Shown: positions 8,388-15,967 of the stretch, one piece after another | How positions within the stretch are numbered: position 1 is the first letter of the stretch | Layout: each line of letters opens with the position of its first letter | From: Phycicoccus sonneratiae | GTDB lineage: Bacteria; Actinomycetota; Actinomycetes; Actinomycetales; Dermatophilaceae | DNA length: 64,000 bases | NCBI RefSeq assembly: GCF_016887965.1 | Contig: NZ_JAFDVD010000022.1 | Coordinates: 1 to 64,000 of the forward strand | Reading direction: 5' to 3' | Translations under genes and position numbers: made by a program | Notes under the pieces: model-generated | Seen by the model: the letters and a program-made list of their open reading frames with translations, nothing else | Database searches by the model: none | What the model was told of the DNA's origin: nothing

Positions 8388-9236
8388 TCAGCCGGCCGGA
8401 ACCGTCTCCCGCGCAGCCGGGTCGGTGACGGCGACCGGCGCGGAGTCGTTCCACGACCACACGTCGTCACCGCGGAGCACGACGTCGCACCCGCCGTCGA
8501 CGTACACCGTCTGGCCGCAGACGTGGGTGTTCTCCTCGGAGACCAGCCAGGCGAGGAGCGCCGCGACCTGCTCGGCCTCGAGGTACCCGTGCAGCGGCAT
8601 GGGCACGACCCCGGCGAGCGCGTCGCGGCCCTGCTCGGTGGCGATGAGGTCGGCGACCATCGGAGTCCGGACGATGCCGGGGGCGACGGCGTTGAGCGGG
8701 ATGCCGCACCCGGCCCACCGTGGCGTCGGCGCCTCACGCCGCACCCAGCGCGACAGGGCCCGCTTGCTCGACGGGTAGAGGACGGCGCCCGCCTCGGGGC
8801 CACGGGCCTCGAGCTCGACGGCGATCGCGAGGGCGAGGTCCTCGTCGCCGGCCAGGCAGGCGTCGACGAGCGGGGCGTGCACCGGCAGGAGGGTGGCCAT
8901 CGACGACGTGGCGACGGCGCGGGGCGCTCGCGAGCACACGAGCGCGGGGCGCAGGCCCTCGAGGAGGGCGACCGTGCCGAAGTGGTTGACCGCCACGGTG
9001 GCCGCCGTGGGCAGGGCGAGTCCGGCGTTCGCGACGACACCGTCGAGTCGGCCCCCGGCCTCGTCGAGCACGCCCTCGACCGCCTCCTCGCGGCCGTGCG
9101 GGGTCGAGAGGTCGGCGACGACGTCCCCGGAGCGGACGTCGACCCCGATGACCCGGTGGCCCCGGCGGCGCAGGAGGGCGGCGGTGGCCTGCCCGATGCC
9201 CGATGCCGACCCGGTGACGGCGTACGTGCGTGACAT
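8388..9236 (-). CDS. SDR family oxidoreductase, 3-alpha-hydroxysteroid dehydrogenase/carbonyl reductase-like
   Basis: A 282-aa short-chain dehydrogenase. Thr-Gly-Ser-Ala-Ser-Gly-Ile-Gly near residue 7 binds NAD(P), Ala-Asn-Ala-Gly follows near 73, and Tyr-Pro-Ser-Ser-Lys near residue 162 supplies the catalytic Tyr and Lys. Start ATG 9236 is preceded by GAGGA. The architecture (Asn-Ala-Gly instead of Asn-Asn-Ala-Gly, insert before the Tyr) resembles 3-alpha-HSD/carbonyl reductases; the substrate is unknown. It converges on the meta-cleavage operon but is transcribed separately. Confidence 0.85.
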   Translation of the reverse strand: MSRTYAVTGSASGIGQATAALLRRRGHRVIGVDVRSGDVVADLSTPHGREEAVEGVLDEAGGRLDGVVANAGLALPTAATVAVNHFGTVALLEGLRPALVCSRAPRAVATSSMATLLPVHAPLVDACLAGDEDLALAIAVELEARGPEAGAVLYPSSKRALSRWVRREAPTPRWAGCGIPLNAVAPGIVRTPMVADLIATEQGRDALAGVVPMPLHGYLEAEQVAALLAWLVSEENTHVCGQTVYVDGGCDVVLRGDDVWSWNDSAPVAVTDPAARETVPAG

Positions 9237-9260
9237 GGCGTCCTCGACTCTGTCCAGGCG

Positions 9261-9283
9261 GCCACGGGCGGGGAGCCCGTGGC
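9261..9283. promoter_or_regulatory. Stem-loop in the leader of the SDR gene
   Basis: GCCACGGGC, a 5-base loop and GCCCGTGGC form a perfect 9-base-pair dyad 25 bases upstream of the SDR start. It lies between a candidate -10 (TAGCGT on the minus strand, 9298-9293) and the start codon, so it would be transcribed. It may be an operator or an mRNA structure. Confidence 0.35.
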
Positions 9284-9292
9284 TCCACCTCC

Positions 9293-9298
9293 ACGCTA
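9293..9298 (-). promoter_or_regulatory. Candidate -10 element (TAGCGT) for the SDR gene
   Basis: On the minus strand the octamer CCTAGCGT occurs here, and again upstream of the minus-strand genes at 47924 and 54241 and the plus-strand gene at 49989. The recurrence upstream of starts, and not elsewhere that I noticed, suggests a housekeeping -10. No clear -35 is visible. Confidence 0.35.
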
Positions 9299-9387
9299 GG
9301 AGCGCGGCCGGGCGCCGGTGGCCCGCCGCGGTGCGGGTCACATGTCCGGTGCGTCACGTCCCGCGACGTCGGGGGAGAATGTCGCGG

Positions 9388-9987
9388 GTGAACGTCGTGA
9401 CGAGAGGGTTCGCCGGCCGCCGCGGCCCGTCGAACCCGCGCATCCCCCCGGGCCAGTACCTCGAGACCGACTTCCCGGTGCTCTCGGCCGGGCCGACGCC
9501 GGGGGTCCGGACCGAGGAGTGGCGCCTCGACGTCGTCGACACCGACGGCACCCGCCGCTCGCTGTCGTGGGCCGACCTCGGCGCCCTGCCCCACGAGGAC
9601 CTGACGACCGACATCCACTGCGTGACGAAGTGGAGCAAGCTCGACACCACGTGGCGCGGCGTCCCCCTGGAGGCGGTGCTCGACGGTGACGGGGCGGTGG
9701 CCACCCACGTGCTCGTCCACTCGTACGGCGGGTACACGACGAACCTGCCGCTCGAGGACGTCACCGGCGGGCGCGCCTGGGTCGCGACCCACTACGGCGG
9801 GAAGCCGCTGACGCCCGAGCACGGTGGGCCGGCACGGCTCCTCGTGCCGCACCTGTACTTCTGGAAGTCGGCCAAGTGGGTCCGCGGCCTCGAGCTGCTC
9901 ACCGAGGACCACCTCGGCTTCTGGGAGCAGCTCGGCTACCACGCCCTCGGCGACCCCTGGCGCGAGCAGCGCTATGTCGGCGACTGA
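9388..9987 (+). CDS. Sulfite oxidase-like molybdopterin oxidoreductase, cytoplasmic
   Basis: A protein of about 199 aa formed of a single sulfite-oxidase-type molybdopterin domain. The Mo-ligand Cys is in Asp-Ile-His-Cys-Val-Thr-Lys-Trp-Ser near residue 77, and Gly-Gly-Tyr-Thr-Thr-Asn and Glu-His-Gly-Gly-Pro-Ala-Arg-Leu follow. Unlike periplasmic YedY/MsrP there is no Tat or Sec signal. GTG 9388 is chosen because the GGGGGAG Shine-Dalgarno is ten bases away; ATG 9379 is nearly on top of it. A flavin reductase gene follows 12 bases later, probably its electron donor. The substrate is unknown. Confidence 0.85.
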   Translation: MNVVTRGFAGRRGPSNPRIPPGQYLETDFPVLSAGPTPGVRTEEWRLDVVDTDGTRRSLSWADLGALPHEDLTTDIHCVTKWSKLDTTWRGVPLEAVLDGDGAVATHVLVHSYGGYTTNLPLEDVTGGRAWVATHYGGKPLTPEHGGPARLLVPHLYFWKSAKWVRGLELLTEDHLGFWEQLGYHALGDPWREQRYVGD

Positions 9988-9999
9988 GGCCGGCCGCCG

Positions 10000-10749
10000 A
10001 TGACGACCACCGCGCCCGCGCCCGTCCCGATGCCCTGGCGACTCGCCCGGGTCGAGGACGGCTGGCTCGAGACCCGCACCGCCCGCACCGTCGTGCTCGA
10101 CGTGCCGGGATGGCCCGGCCACGACGCCGGCCAGCACGTCGACCTCCGACTCACCGCGGCCGACGGGTACACCGCCACCCGCACCTACTCGGTCGCCTCG
10201 GCTCCCGAGGCCGGCCGCCTCGTGCTCACCGTGCAGCTGGTCGGCGGCGGCGAGGTCTCGCCCTGGGTCGTCGAGGAGGCGCGGGCCGGCGACGAGCTCG
10301 AGGTGCGCGGACCCATCGGCGGCTGGTTCCGGTGGAGCGCCGAGATGCTTCAGCCGGTGCTCCTCGTCTCGGGCGGCTCCGGAATCGTCCCCCTCATGGC
10401 GATGCTCCGCGAGCGCTCGCGCACGGGCACGACGACGCCGTTCCACCTCGTCCACAGCGCCCGCACGCCGGACCACGTCTTCTACACGAACGAGCTGCAC
10501 GCCCTCGCCGTGAGCAGCCCGGGCCTGCGCGTCGACCGGCTGTACACGCGCGGCGGCCTCCCGGACGACGCACGCACCCCCGGGCGGCTGCGCCCCGAGG
10601 ACCTCCCGGCCGTCGACGCGTTCGACGCCCCGCCGCTCGTCTACTGCTGTGGCCCCTCGGGCTTCGTCGAGACCGCGACCCGCATCCTCCTCGACAAGGG
10701 CCACGACTCCGGCGCCGTCCGCACCGAGCGTTTCGGCCCCTCCTCCTGA
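10000..10749 (+). CDS. Ferredoxin-NADP+ reductase-like FAD/NAD(P) oxidoreductase
   Basis: A 249-aa ferredoxin-reductase-fold protein. Arg-Thr-Tyr-Ser-Val-Ala-Ser near residue 65 binds FAD, Gly-Gly-Ser-Gly-Ile-Val-Pro near residue 126 binds the dinucleotide phosphate, and Tyr-Cys-Cys-Gly-Pro-Ser-Gly near 216 is the NAD(P) C-terminal motif. There is no [2Fe-2S] cysteine cluster, unlike PDR/VanB reductases. Tight linkage to the molybdoenzyme suggests direct NAD(P)H-to-Mo electron transfer or transfer through a separate carrier. Confidence 0.85.
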   Translation: MTTTAPAPVPMPWRLARVEDGWLETRTARTVVLDVPGWPGHDAGQHVDLRLTAADGYTATRTYSVASAPEAGRLVLTVQLVGGGEVSPWVVEEARAGDELEVRGPIGGWFRWSAEMLQPVLLVSGGSGIVPLMAMLRERSRTGTTTPFHLVHSARTPDHVFYTNELHALAVSSPGLRVDRLYTRGGLPDDARTPGRLRPEDLPAVDAFDAPPLVYCCGPSGFVETATRILLDKGHDSGAVRTERFGPSS

Positions 10750-10763
10750 CCCGACCGGTCAGG
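10745..10763. terminator. Bidirectional hairpin between convergent genes
   Basis: CCTGACC, 5-base loop, GGTCAGG forms a 7-base-pair stem spanning the stop of the flavin reductase gene and the stop of the GAF regulator gene. There is no U-tract. Confidence 0.4.
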
Positions 10764-11964
10764 GGTCGCAGGTGAGCCGGACGCCCTCGGCGACCCGGTA
10801 CGGCGCCGCCGCCACGAGCGCACCCACCACCCGCCGCAGCCGGCTGACCTCGGCTCGCACCGTCACCTGGTGCTCCTCGTCGCCGAAGAGCGCCCGGCTG
10901 AGCGCCGCGGCGCTCATCCCCTCGGTGCCGGCCGCCGCGAGCAGCCGGAGGACGGCCGCGTGCCGCGGGGTGAGCGAGACCCGCCAGCCGGCATCGCCGT
11001 CGGGGGTGCCGGCGACCTCGAGCACCGCCTCCCCGCCGACCGACACGAGCCGGGCCGTGAGCGAGGTCCCCCGCTCGTCCGGGCGCACCAGCCAACCCTC
11101 GCCGAGCCGCTCGGGCAGGCAGAGCCCGAGCCCCGGCACCGTGAGCGGCAGGTCGGCGCGCGGGGCGGCGATCCGGTCGCGGACGAGGACGCCGCTGTAG
11201 TGCGCGACCCAGCCGTCGTCGTCGACGAGGAGGACCGGGCCGGTCGTCGTCGCGAGCACGTGCTCGGCCGAGCGCCGCAGCCGCTGGAGCGACTGCTCGT
11301 GGTGGCGCCACAGCCGCGCCTCGGCGAGCTTGGTGGCGGTGTCGACGAGGGCGATGAGCGCCGGGTGCAGGGTGAGCGCGGGCCCCGACACGTCGACGAC
11401 GCCGAGCAGCGCCCCGGTGCGCGGGTCGTGCACCGGGGAGGCGGTGCAGTACCAAGGGTGCTGGCCCTCCTCGAAGTGCTCGGCCGAGAACAGCTGCACC
11501 GGAGCCTGTTCCGCCAGCGCCGTGCCGATGGCGTTGGTGCCGACGTGGTCCTCGGTCCACGTCGCGCCCTCGGTGAAGCCGAGCCCGTCGGCCTTCCGCA
11601 GGACCCCGGCCGACCCCTCGCGCCAGAGGATGATGCCGTCGGCGTCGGTGACGACGACGATGAACCGCGAGGCGTCGGCGACCGAGGTGAGCACCGCGCG
11701 GATCTCGTCGATGACGAGGGCCAGGGGCGAGTGGTGACGACGGCGCTCGACCTCGGCCCACGGCAGCGGGTCGCGGGCGTTGGCGTGCGTGGGGTCGAGG
11801 CCGAAGCCGAGGACGCGGGTCCACGACCGCGACACGAGGGGGCGCAGCGGGGCCGGGGGAGTGGCCCCACCCATCACGGCGTCGTGGACGCGGCGCAGCG
11901 CGCGGGCGTGCTGCCCGAGGTCGGTGCCGGGCACCACAGCGCTGCCGGCGCTGTACGGCGTCAT
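10759..11964 (-). CDS. GAF domain-containing transcriptional regulator (AcoR-like N-terminus)
   Basis: A 401-aa regulator. The GAF region (about residues 75-210) carries Gly-Ala-Thr-Trp-Thr-Glu-Asp-His-Val-Gly-Thr-Asn-Ala-Ile-Gly-Thr and His-Pro-Trp-Tyr-Cys-Thr-Ala-Ser-Pro-Val, as in AcoR/MimR-type activators. The usual AAA+ sigma-54 domain is absent. The C-terminal 80 residues look like a winged helix (Ser-Ala-Ala-Ala-Leu-Ser-Arg-Ala-Leu-Phe-Gly). Start ATG 11964 has GAGGAG. It diverges from the flavin monooxygenase gene and probably controls it, sensing an alcohol, ketone or similar small molecule. Confidence 0.85.
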   Translation of the reverse strand: MTPYSAGSAVVPGTDLGQHARALRRVHDAVMGGATPPAPLRPLVSRSWTRVLGFGLDPTHANARDPLPWAEVERRRHHSPLALVIDEIRAVLTSVADASRFIVVVTDADGIILWREGSAGVLRKADGLGFTEGATWTEDHVGTNAIGTALAEQAPVQLFSAEHFEEGQHPWYCTASPVHDPRTGALLGVVDVSGPALTLHPALIALVDTATKLAEARLWRHHEQSLQRLRRSAEHVLATTTGPVLLVDDDGWVAHYSGVLVRDRIAAPRADLPLTVPGLGLCLPERLGEGWLVRPDERGTSLTARLVSVGGEAVLEVAGTPDGDAGWRVSLTPRHAAVLRLLAAAGTEGMSAAALSRALFGDEEHQVTVRAEVSRLRRVVGALVAAAPYRVAEGVRLTCDP

Positions 11965-12056
11965 CGTCGACTCCTCACCGCCCGGCGGCGGGGCGCGCGG
12001 GCGACCCCGTCAGGGTAGCCCGCGCCCCTCGGGGGCACCCCGTGCGAACGGGCAGC

Positions 12057-12073
12057 CTGCAACGCGCTGCAAC
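12057..12073. promoter_or_regulatory. Direct repeat CTGCAAC, candidate activator site
   Basis: CTGCAAC occurs at 12057-12063 and 12067-12073, exactly ten bases apart, in the 190-base divergent region between the GAF regulator and the monooxygenase gene. One-helical-turn spacing suits a dimeric activator. The rest of this region shows only GC-rich short dyads. Confidence 0.35.
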
Positions 12074-12154
12074 CCTTCCCCGGCCCGGCCCGCAGGCGGT
12101 GTCCTGAGCCGGAGCGCGGACGACGAGGTCCGGCCTGCCGCGAAGGAGCTGCCC

Positions 12155-13987
12155 ATGACCGACACCCTGGAGCGACCCGCGACCGAGGAGGGATCGGCGC
12201 CGCACCGGGCCGACGCCTGGCTCGCGTCCTTCGAGGAGGCGCTGACCGCCGGCGACGTCGACCGGGCGGCCGGGATGTTCGCCGCGCAGAGCTTCTGGCG
12301 CGACCTCGTGTCGTTCAGCTGGAACCTCACGACCGTCGAGGACCCCGACGGGGTGCGCGACCTGCTCACCGAGACCCTCGCGCGCACCGGCCCGTCGGGC
12401 TTCGCCACCTCCGAACCGGCCACCGAGGACGGCGGCGTGGTCACCGCCTGGTTCACCTTCGAGACGGCCGTCGGCCGCGGCACCGGGCTGCTCCGGCTGA
12501 AGGAGGAGGACGGCGCCGACAAGGCGTGGACCCTCCTCACGACGCTCGACGAGCTGAAGGACCACGAGGAGCCGCGTCGCACCCGCCGGCCGATGGGCGC
12601 CGAGCACGGGTCGAGCAAGGACCGCTCGACGTGGAAGGAGCGCCGCCAGGCCGAGGCCGAGAGCCTCGGCTCGACGACCCAGCCCTACGTGCTCGTCGTC
12701 GGCGGCGGCCAGGGCGGCATCGCGCTCGGCTCCCGGCTGCGGCAGATGGGGGTGCCGGCCCTCGTCGTCGACAAGCACCCGCGACCCGGGGACCAGTGGC
12801 GCGGCCGGTACAAGTCGCTCTGCCTCCACGACCCGGTCTGGTACGACCACCTCCCGTACCTGAAGTTCCCCGACAACTGGCCGGTGTTCGCCCCGAAGGA
12901 CAAGATCGGCGACTGGCTCGAGTCGTACGTCAACGTCATGGAGGTGCCGTACTGGTCGAGCACCGAGGCGAAGTCGGCGACGTGGAACGAGGAGGCGGGG
13001 CACTGGGTCGTCGAGGTCGAGAAGGAGGGCCAGCCGCTCACCCTGCGCCCGACCCAGCTCGTCTTCGCGACCGGGATGTCCGGCAAGGCCCGGATGCCCG
13101 AGGTCGAGGGCGCGGACGTCTTCCGCGGCGACCTGCACCACTCGTCGCGCCACCCCGGCCCCGACGCGTACCGCGGGAAGAAGGCCGTCGTCATCGGCAG
13201 CAACAACAGTGCCTTCGACATCTGTGGAGCGCTGTGGGAGAACGACGTCGACGTCACGATGGTGCAGCGCAGCTCGACCCACATCGTCAAGAGCGACAGC
13301 CTCATGGAGTACGGGCTGGGCGACCTCTACTCCGAGCGGGCCCTGGAGGCCGGGGTCACCACCGAGAAGGCGGACCTGATCTTCGCCTCGCTGCCGTACC
13401 GGATCCTCCACGAGTTCCAGATCCCCGCCTACGAGAAGATGGCCGAGGTCGACAAGGACTTCTACGACCGCCTCGAGCGGGCCGGCTTCTGGCTCGACTG
13501 GGGCGACGACGGCTCCGGCCTGTTCATGAAGTACCTGAGGCGCGGCTCGGGCTACTACATCGACGTCGGCGCCGCCGACCTCGTCGCGAACGGTGACGTC
13601 AAGCTCGTCCACGGCCAGGTCGTCCGGCTCACCGAGGACGCCGTCGTGCTCGACGACGGCACCGAGCTCCCGGCCGACCTCGTGGTGTTCGCCACCGGCT
13701 ACAACTCGATGAACGGGTGGGTCGCCGACCTCATCGACCAGGAGACCGCCGACCGGCTCGGCAAGTGCTGGGGCCTCGGCTCGGACACGACGAAGGACCC
13801 GGGCCCGTGGGAGGGCGAGCAGCGCAACATGTGGAAGCCGACGCAGGTGCCGAACCTGTGGATGCACGGCGGCAACCTCCACCAGTCGCGGCACTACTCG
13901 CTCTACCTCGCGCTCCAGCTCGCGGCCCGGTTCCACGGGATCGACACCCCCGTCTACCGGCTCCAGGAGGTGCACCACACCTCCTGA
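12155..13987 (+). CDS. Flavin-containing monooxygenase with N-terminal NTF2-like domain
   Basis: A 610-aa fusion. Residues about 20-130 look like an NTF2/SnoaL-like domain (Trp-Leu-Ala-Ser-Phe-Glu-Glu-Ala-Leu, Arg-Asp-Leu-Val-Ser-Phe-Ser-Trp). The rest is a CzcO/Baeyer-Villiger-like flavin monooxygenase: FAD motif Gly-Gly-Gly-Gln-Gly-Gly near residue 183, NADPH motif Gly-Ser-Asn-Asn-Ser-Ala near 347, and Phe-Ala-Thr-Gly-Tyr near 511. ATG 12155 follows AAGGAG. It would oxygenate a small organic substrate in the cytosol. SDR and dehydrogenase genes downstream may process the product. Older 'K+ transport flavoprotein' labels for this family are misleading. Confidence 0.87.
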   Translation: MTDTLERPATEEGSAPHRADAWLASFEEALTAGDVDRAAGMFAAQSFWRDLVSFSWNLTTVEDPDGVRDLLTETLARTGPSGFATSEPATEDGGVVTAWFTFETAVGRGTGLLRLKEEDGADKAWTLLTTLDELKDHEEPRRTRRPMGAEHGSSKDRSTWKERRQAEAESLGSTTQPYVLVVGGGQGGIALGSRLRQMGVPALVVDKHPRPGDQWRGRYKSLCLHDPVWYDHLPYLKFPDNWPVFAPKDKIGDWLESYVNVMEVPYWSSTEAKSATWNEEAGHWVVEVEKEGQPLTLRPTQLVFATGMSGKARMPEVEGADVFRGDLHHSSRHPGPDAYRGKKAVVIGSNNSAFDICGALWENDVDVTMVQRSSTHIVKSDSLMEYGLGDLYSERALEAGVTTEKADLIFASLPYRILHEFQIPAYEKMAEVDKDFYDRLERAGFWLDWGDDGSGLFMKYLRRGSGYYIDVGAADLVANGDVKLVHGQVVRLTEDAVVLDDGTELPADLVVFATGYNSMNGWVADLIDQETADRLGKCWGLGSDTTKDPGPWEGEQRNMWKPTQVPNLWMHGGNLHQSRHYSLYLALQLAARFHGIDTPVYRLQEVHHTS

Positions 13988-13994
13988 GGCCGGA

Positions 13995-14021
13995 CCCCCG
14001 ACCGCCCTGCCTCGTCGGGGG
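13995..14021 (+). terminator. Hairpin after the monooxygenase gene
   Basis: CCCCCGAC, 11-base loop, GTCGGGGG forms an 8-base-pair stem starting 8 bases after the stop. It runs directly into the poly-G tract at 14024. Outer arms CCGGACC (13990) and GGTCCGG (14067) could also pair across the whole structure. Confidence 0.45.
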
Positions 14022-14023
14022 AC

Positions 14024-14066
14024 GGGGGGGGGGGGGGGGGGGGGGGGCGCCCCCCCCCCCCCCCCC
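14024..14066. repeat. G24-CG-C17 homopolymer palindrome
   Basis: Twenty-four consecutive G, then CG, then seventeen consecutive C. The inner G17-CG-C17 is a perfect inverted repeat. Nothing comparable occurs elsewhere in the window. It may be a real ultra-stable hairpin, a slippage hotspot, or the place where poly-G read tails from both sides were joined by an assembler. The exact base count should not be trusted. Confidence 0.9.
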
Positions 14067-14202
14067 GGTCCGGACGTGTGACGAGGCTCCTTGCGTGGTC
14101 GGCGGTCGCGGCGGGATGCTGCGAGCAGGCGCAGCGGCCAGCGTCGTCCGGTGCGCCGTCACCGGGCGGGAACGACCCGCCCCGACCGGCAGGAGGACGT
14201 CG

Positions 14203-15012
14203 ATGCGACTGGGCGGCAACGTGTTCGTGGTCACCGGGGGCGGGGACGGCATCGGTCGCGCGGTCGTGCTCGAGCTGCTGCGTCGAGGGGCCCGGGTGGC
14301 CGCGCTCGACCTGCGGGAGGAGGGCCTGGCCGGGACGGTCCGCCTCGCCGACGTCCCCGCCGACCGCCTCACCAGCCACGTCGTCGACGTGTCCGACGTC
14401 GCTCGCGTCGACACCGTGTCCGACGAGGTCCTCACCGCCCACGGCTCGGTCGACGGCCTGCTCAACGTCGCCGGCGTCATCCAGCGCTTCGTGCCCTTCA
14501 CCGACCTGGCGGCGACCGACATCGAGAAGGTCATGGCCGTCAACTTCTGGGGCGTCGTGCACACGACGCGGGCCTTCCTCCCGCACCTGCTGACCCGTCC
14601 CGAGGCCGCGCTCGTCAACGTCTCGAGCATGGGGGCCTTCGTGCCGGTCCCGGGCCAGACCGTCTACGGCGCGAGCAAGGCCGCCGTCATGCTCCTCACC
14701 GAGGGGCTCTACGCGGAGCTGCGCGGGACCCCGGTGTCCGTCACCGTCGTCCACCCCGGCGGGGTCGCGACGCACATCACCGAGAACAGCGGCGTCGAGG
14801 TCCCCGGAGGCGACCGCGCGGCCGCGCAGAAGGGGGCGCCGTCGGTCACGAGCGCCGAGGACGCCGCCCGGCAGGTCGTCGACGGGATGGCCTCCGGCGC
14901 GTTCCGGGTCGTCATCGGCAAGGACGCCCGGATGCTCGACCGGCTCGCCCGGCTCAGCCCCCGGCGCGCGACCGACCTCGTCGCCCGGCGGATGGCCGCG
15001 CTGCTCGGCTGA
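14203..15012 (+). CDS. SDR family oxidoreductase
   Basis: A 269-aa short-chain dehydrogenase with Thr-Gly-Gly-Gly-Asp-Gly-Ile-Gly at residues 11-18, Asn-Val-Ser-Ser-Met-Gly-Ala near 141 and Tyr-Gly-Ala-Ser-Lys near 156. The C-terminal 30 residues are basic (Arg-Ala-Thr-Asp-Leu-Val-Ala-Arg-Arg). ATG 14203 follows AGGAGGA. Similar SDRs often sit beside flavin monooxygenases in actinobacteria, where they may interconvert the alcohol and ketone. The poly-G tract and hairpin separate it from the monooxygenase, so co-transcription is uncertain. Confidence 0.87.
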   Translation: MRLGGNVFVVTGGGDGIGRAVVLELLRRGARVAALDLREEGLAGTVRLADVPADRLTSHVVDVSDVARVDTVSDEVLTAHGSVDGLLNVAGVIQRFVPFTDLAATDIEKVMAVNFWGVVHTTRAFLPHLLTRPEAALVNVSSMGAFVPVPGQTVYGASKAAVMLLTEGLYAELRGTPVSVTVVHPGGVATHITENSGVEVPGGDRAAAQKGAPSVTSAEDAARQVVDGMASGAFRVVIGKDARMLDRLARLSPRRATDLVARRMAALLG

Positions 15013-15099
15013 CGCCGCGCCGCCCGCCGCGCGCACCGGGTGGCATCGTGGACCGGGGCCCGTCGTCCGGCGGGTCCCGGTCGAGCCGAGGAGGAGACC

Positions 15100-15942
15100 G
15101 TGCGGGTCGCGGTGCTGGGGACGGGGACGATGGGGGCCGGGATGGCCCGCTCGCTGCTGCGGGCCGGTCACGAGGTGCGGGTTTGGAACCGCACCGCCGG
15201 GCGCGCCGAGCCGCTCGCCGACGACGGGGCCACGGTGGCTCCGGACGTGGCCGCGGCCGTGGAGGGCGCCGACGTCGTCCTCACCGTGCTGTTCGACACC
15301 GACGCGGTCGTGGCCGTCGGTACCGAGGCCGTGGCGGCGATGGGCCCGGACGCGGTCTGGCTGCAGTGCGCGACGGTCGGCGTCGAGGGCATCCGCCGGG
15401 TGCAGGAGGTCGGCGGCGCGCAGCTGCTCGACGCCCCCGTCCTCGGCACCCGCAAGCCGGCCGAGGACGGGACGCTCGTCGTGCTCCTGTCTGGCCCGGA
15501 AGCGTTGCGGGAGAAGGCCGCTCCCGTGCTGGATGCAGTCGGGTCGCGCACGGTCGTCGCCGGCGACGAGGTCGGTGCCGCCAGCGCCCTCAAGCTCGCC
15601 TGCAACGCCTGGGTCGCGCTGCTCACCGCCGGGACGGCGCAGTCGCTCGCCCTCGCCGGGGCGCTCGGCGTCGACCCCGCGCTCTTCCTCGAGGCCATCG
15701 AGGGCGGCCCGGTCTCCGTCCCCTACGCCCGGCTCAAGGGGTCGATGATGCTCGACGGCGACTTGGCGCCCTCGTTCGCCGTCGACGGCGTCGTCAAGGA
15801 CGTCGGGCTGATGGTCGACGCGGCGCGGACCACCGGGGTCCCCACGGAGCTGCTCGAGGCCGTGCGCGGCCTCTTCGCCGAGGCGTCCCGGCAGGGCCAC
15901 GGGGCCGACGACATGGCGGCCGTGCGCACCGTCTTCCCCTGA
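15100..15942 (+). CDS. NAD(P)-dependent oxidoreductase, 3-hydroxyisobutyrate dehydrogenase family
   Basis: A 280-aa beta-hydroxyacid dehydrogenase. Gly-Thr-Gly-Thr-Met-Gly at residues 7-12 is the Rossmann loop and Lys165 in Ala-Leu-Lys-Leu-Ala-Cys-Asn is the catalytic lysine. Arg31 after the second strand (Trp-Asn-Arg-Thr) suggests NADP preference. GTG 15100 has GAGGAG upstream. It lies 87 bases after the SDR in the same direction. Substrates in the family include 3-hydroxyisobutyrate, tartronate semialdehyde and short aldehydes, and sequence alone does not choose. Confidence 0.87.
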   Translation: MRVAVLGTGTMGAGMARSLLRAGHEVRVWNRTAGRAEPLADDGATVAPDVAAAVEGADVVLTVLFDTDAVVAVGTEAVAAMGPDAVWLQCATVGVEGIRRVQEVGGAQLLDAPVLGTRKPAEDGTLVVLLSGPEALREKAAPVLDAVGSRTVVAGDEVGAASALKLACNAWVALLTAGTAQSLALAGALGVDPALFLEAIEGGPVSVPYARLKGSMMLDGDLAPSFAVDGVVKDVGLMVDAARTTGVPTELLEAVRGLFAEASRQGHGADDMAAVRTVFP

Positions 15943-15967
15943 CGGCCCGGCCGGTCGGGCGGGTCAG
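15939..15967. terminator. Bidirectional hairpin between convergent genes
   Basis: CTGAC-G-GCCCG pairs with CGGGC-G-GGTCAG around a GCCGGT loop, overlapping both stop codons. It is imperfect (one bulge) and has no U-tract. Confidence 0.35.

Noticed and set aside
10759-12154. Sigma-54 (-24/-12) promoter controlled by an AcoR-like activator
   Set aside because: The regulator lacks the AAA+ sigma-54 interaction domain, actinobacteria generally lack sigma-54, and no GG-N10-GC element with proper context was seen.
14024-14066. Poly-G/poly-C tract taken as an ordinary transcription terminator
   Set aside because: A normal hairpin already precedes it, and homopolymers of this length at a palindrome centre are a known kind of sequencing or assembly artefact, so it is reported as a repeat and not a terminator.
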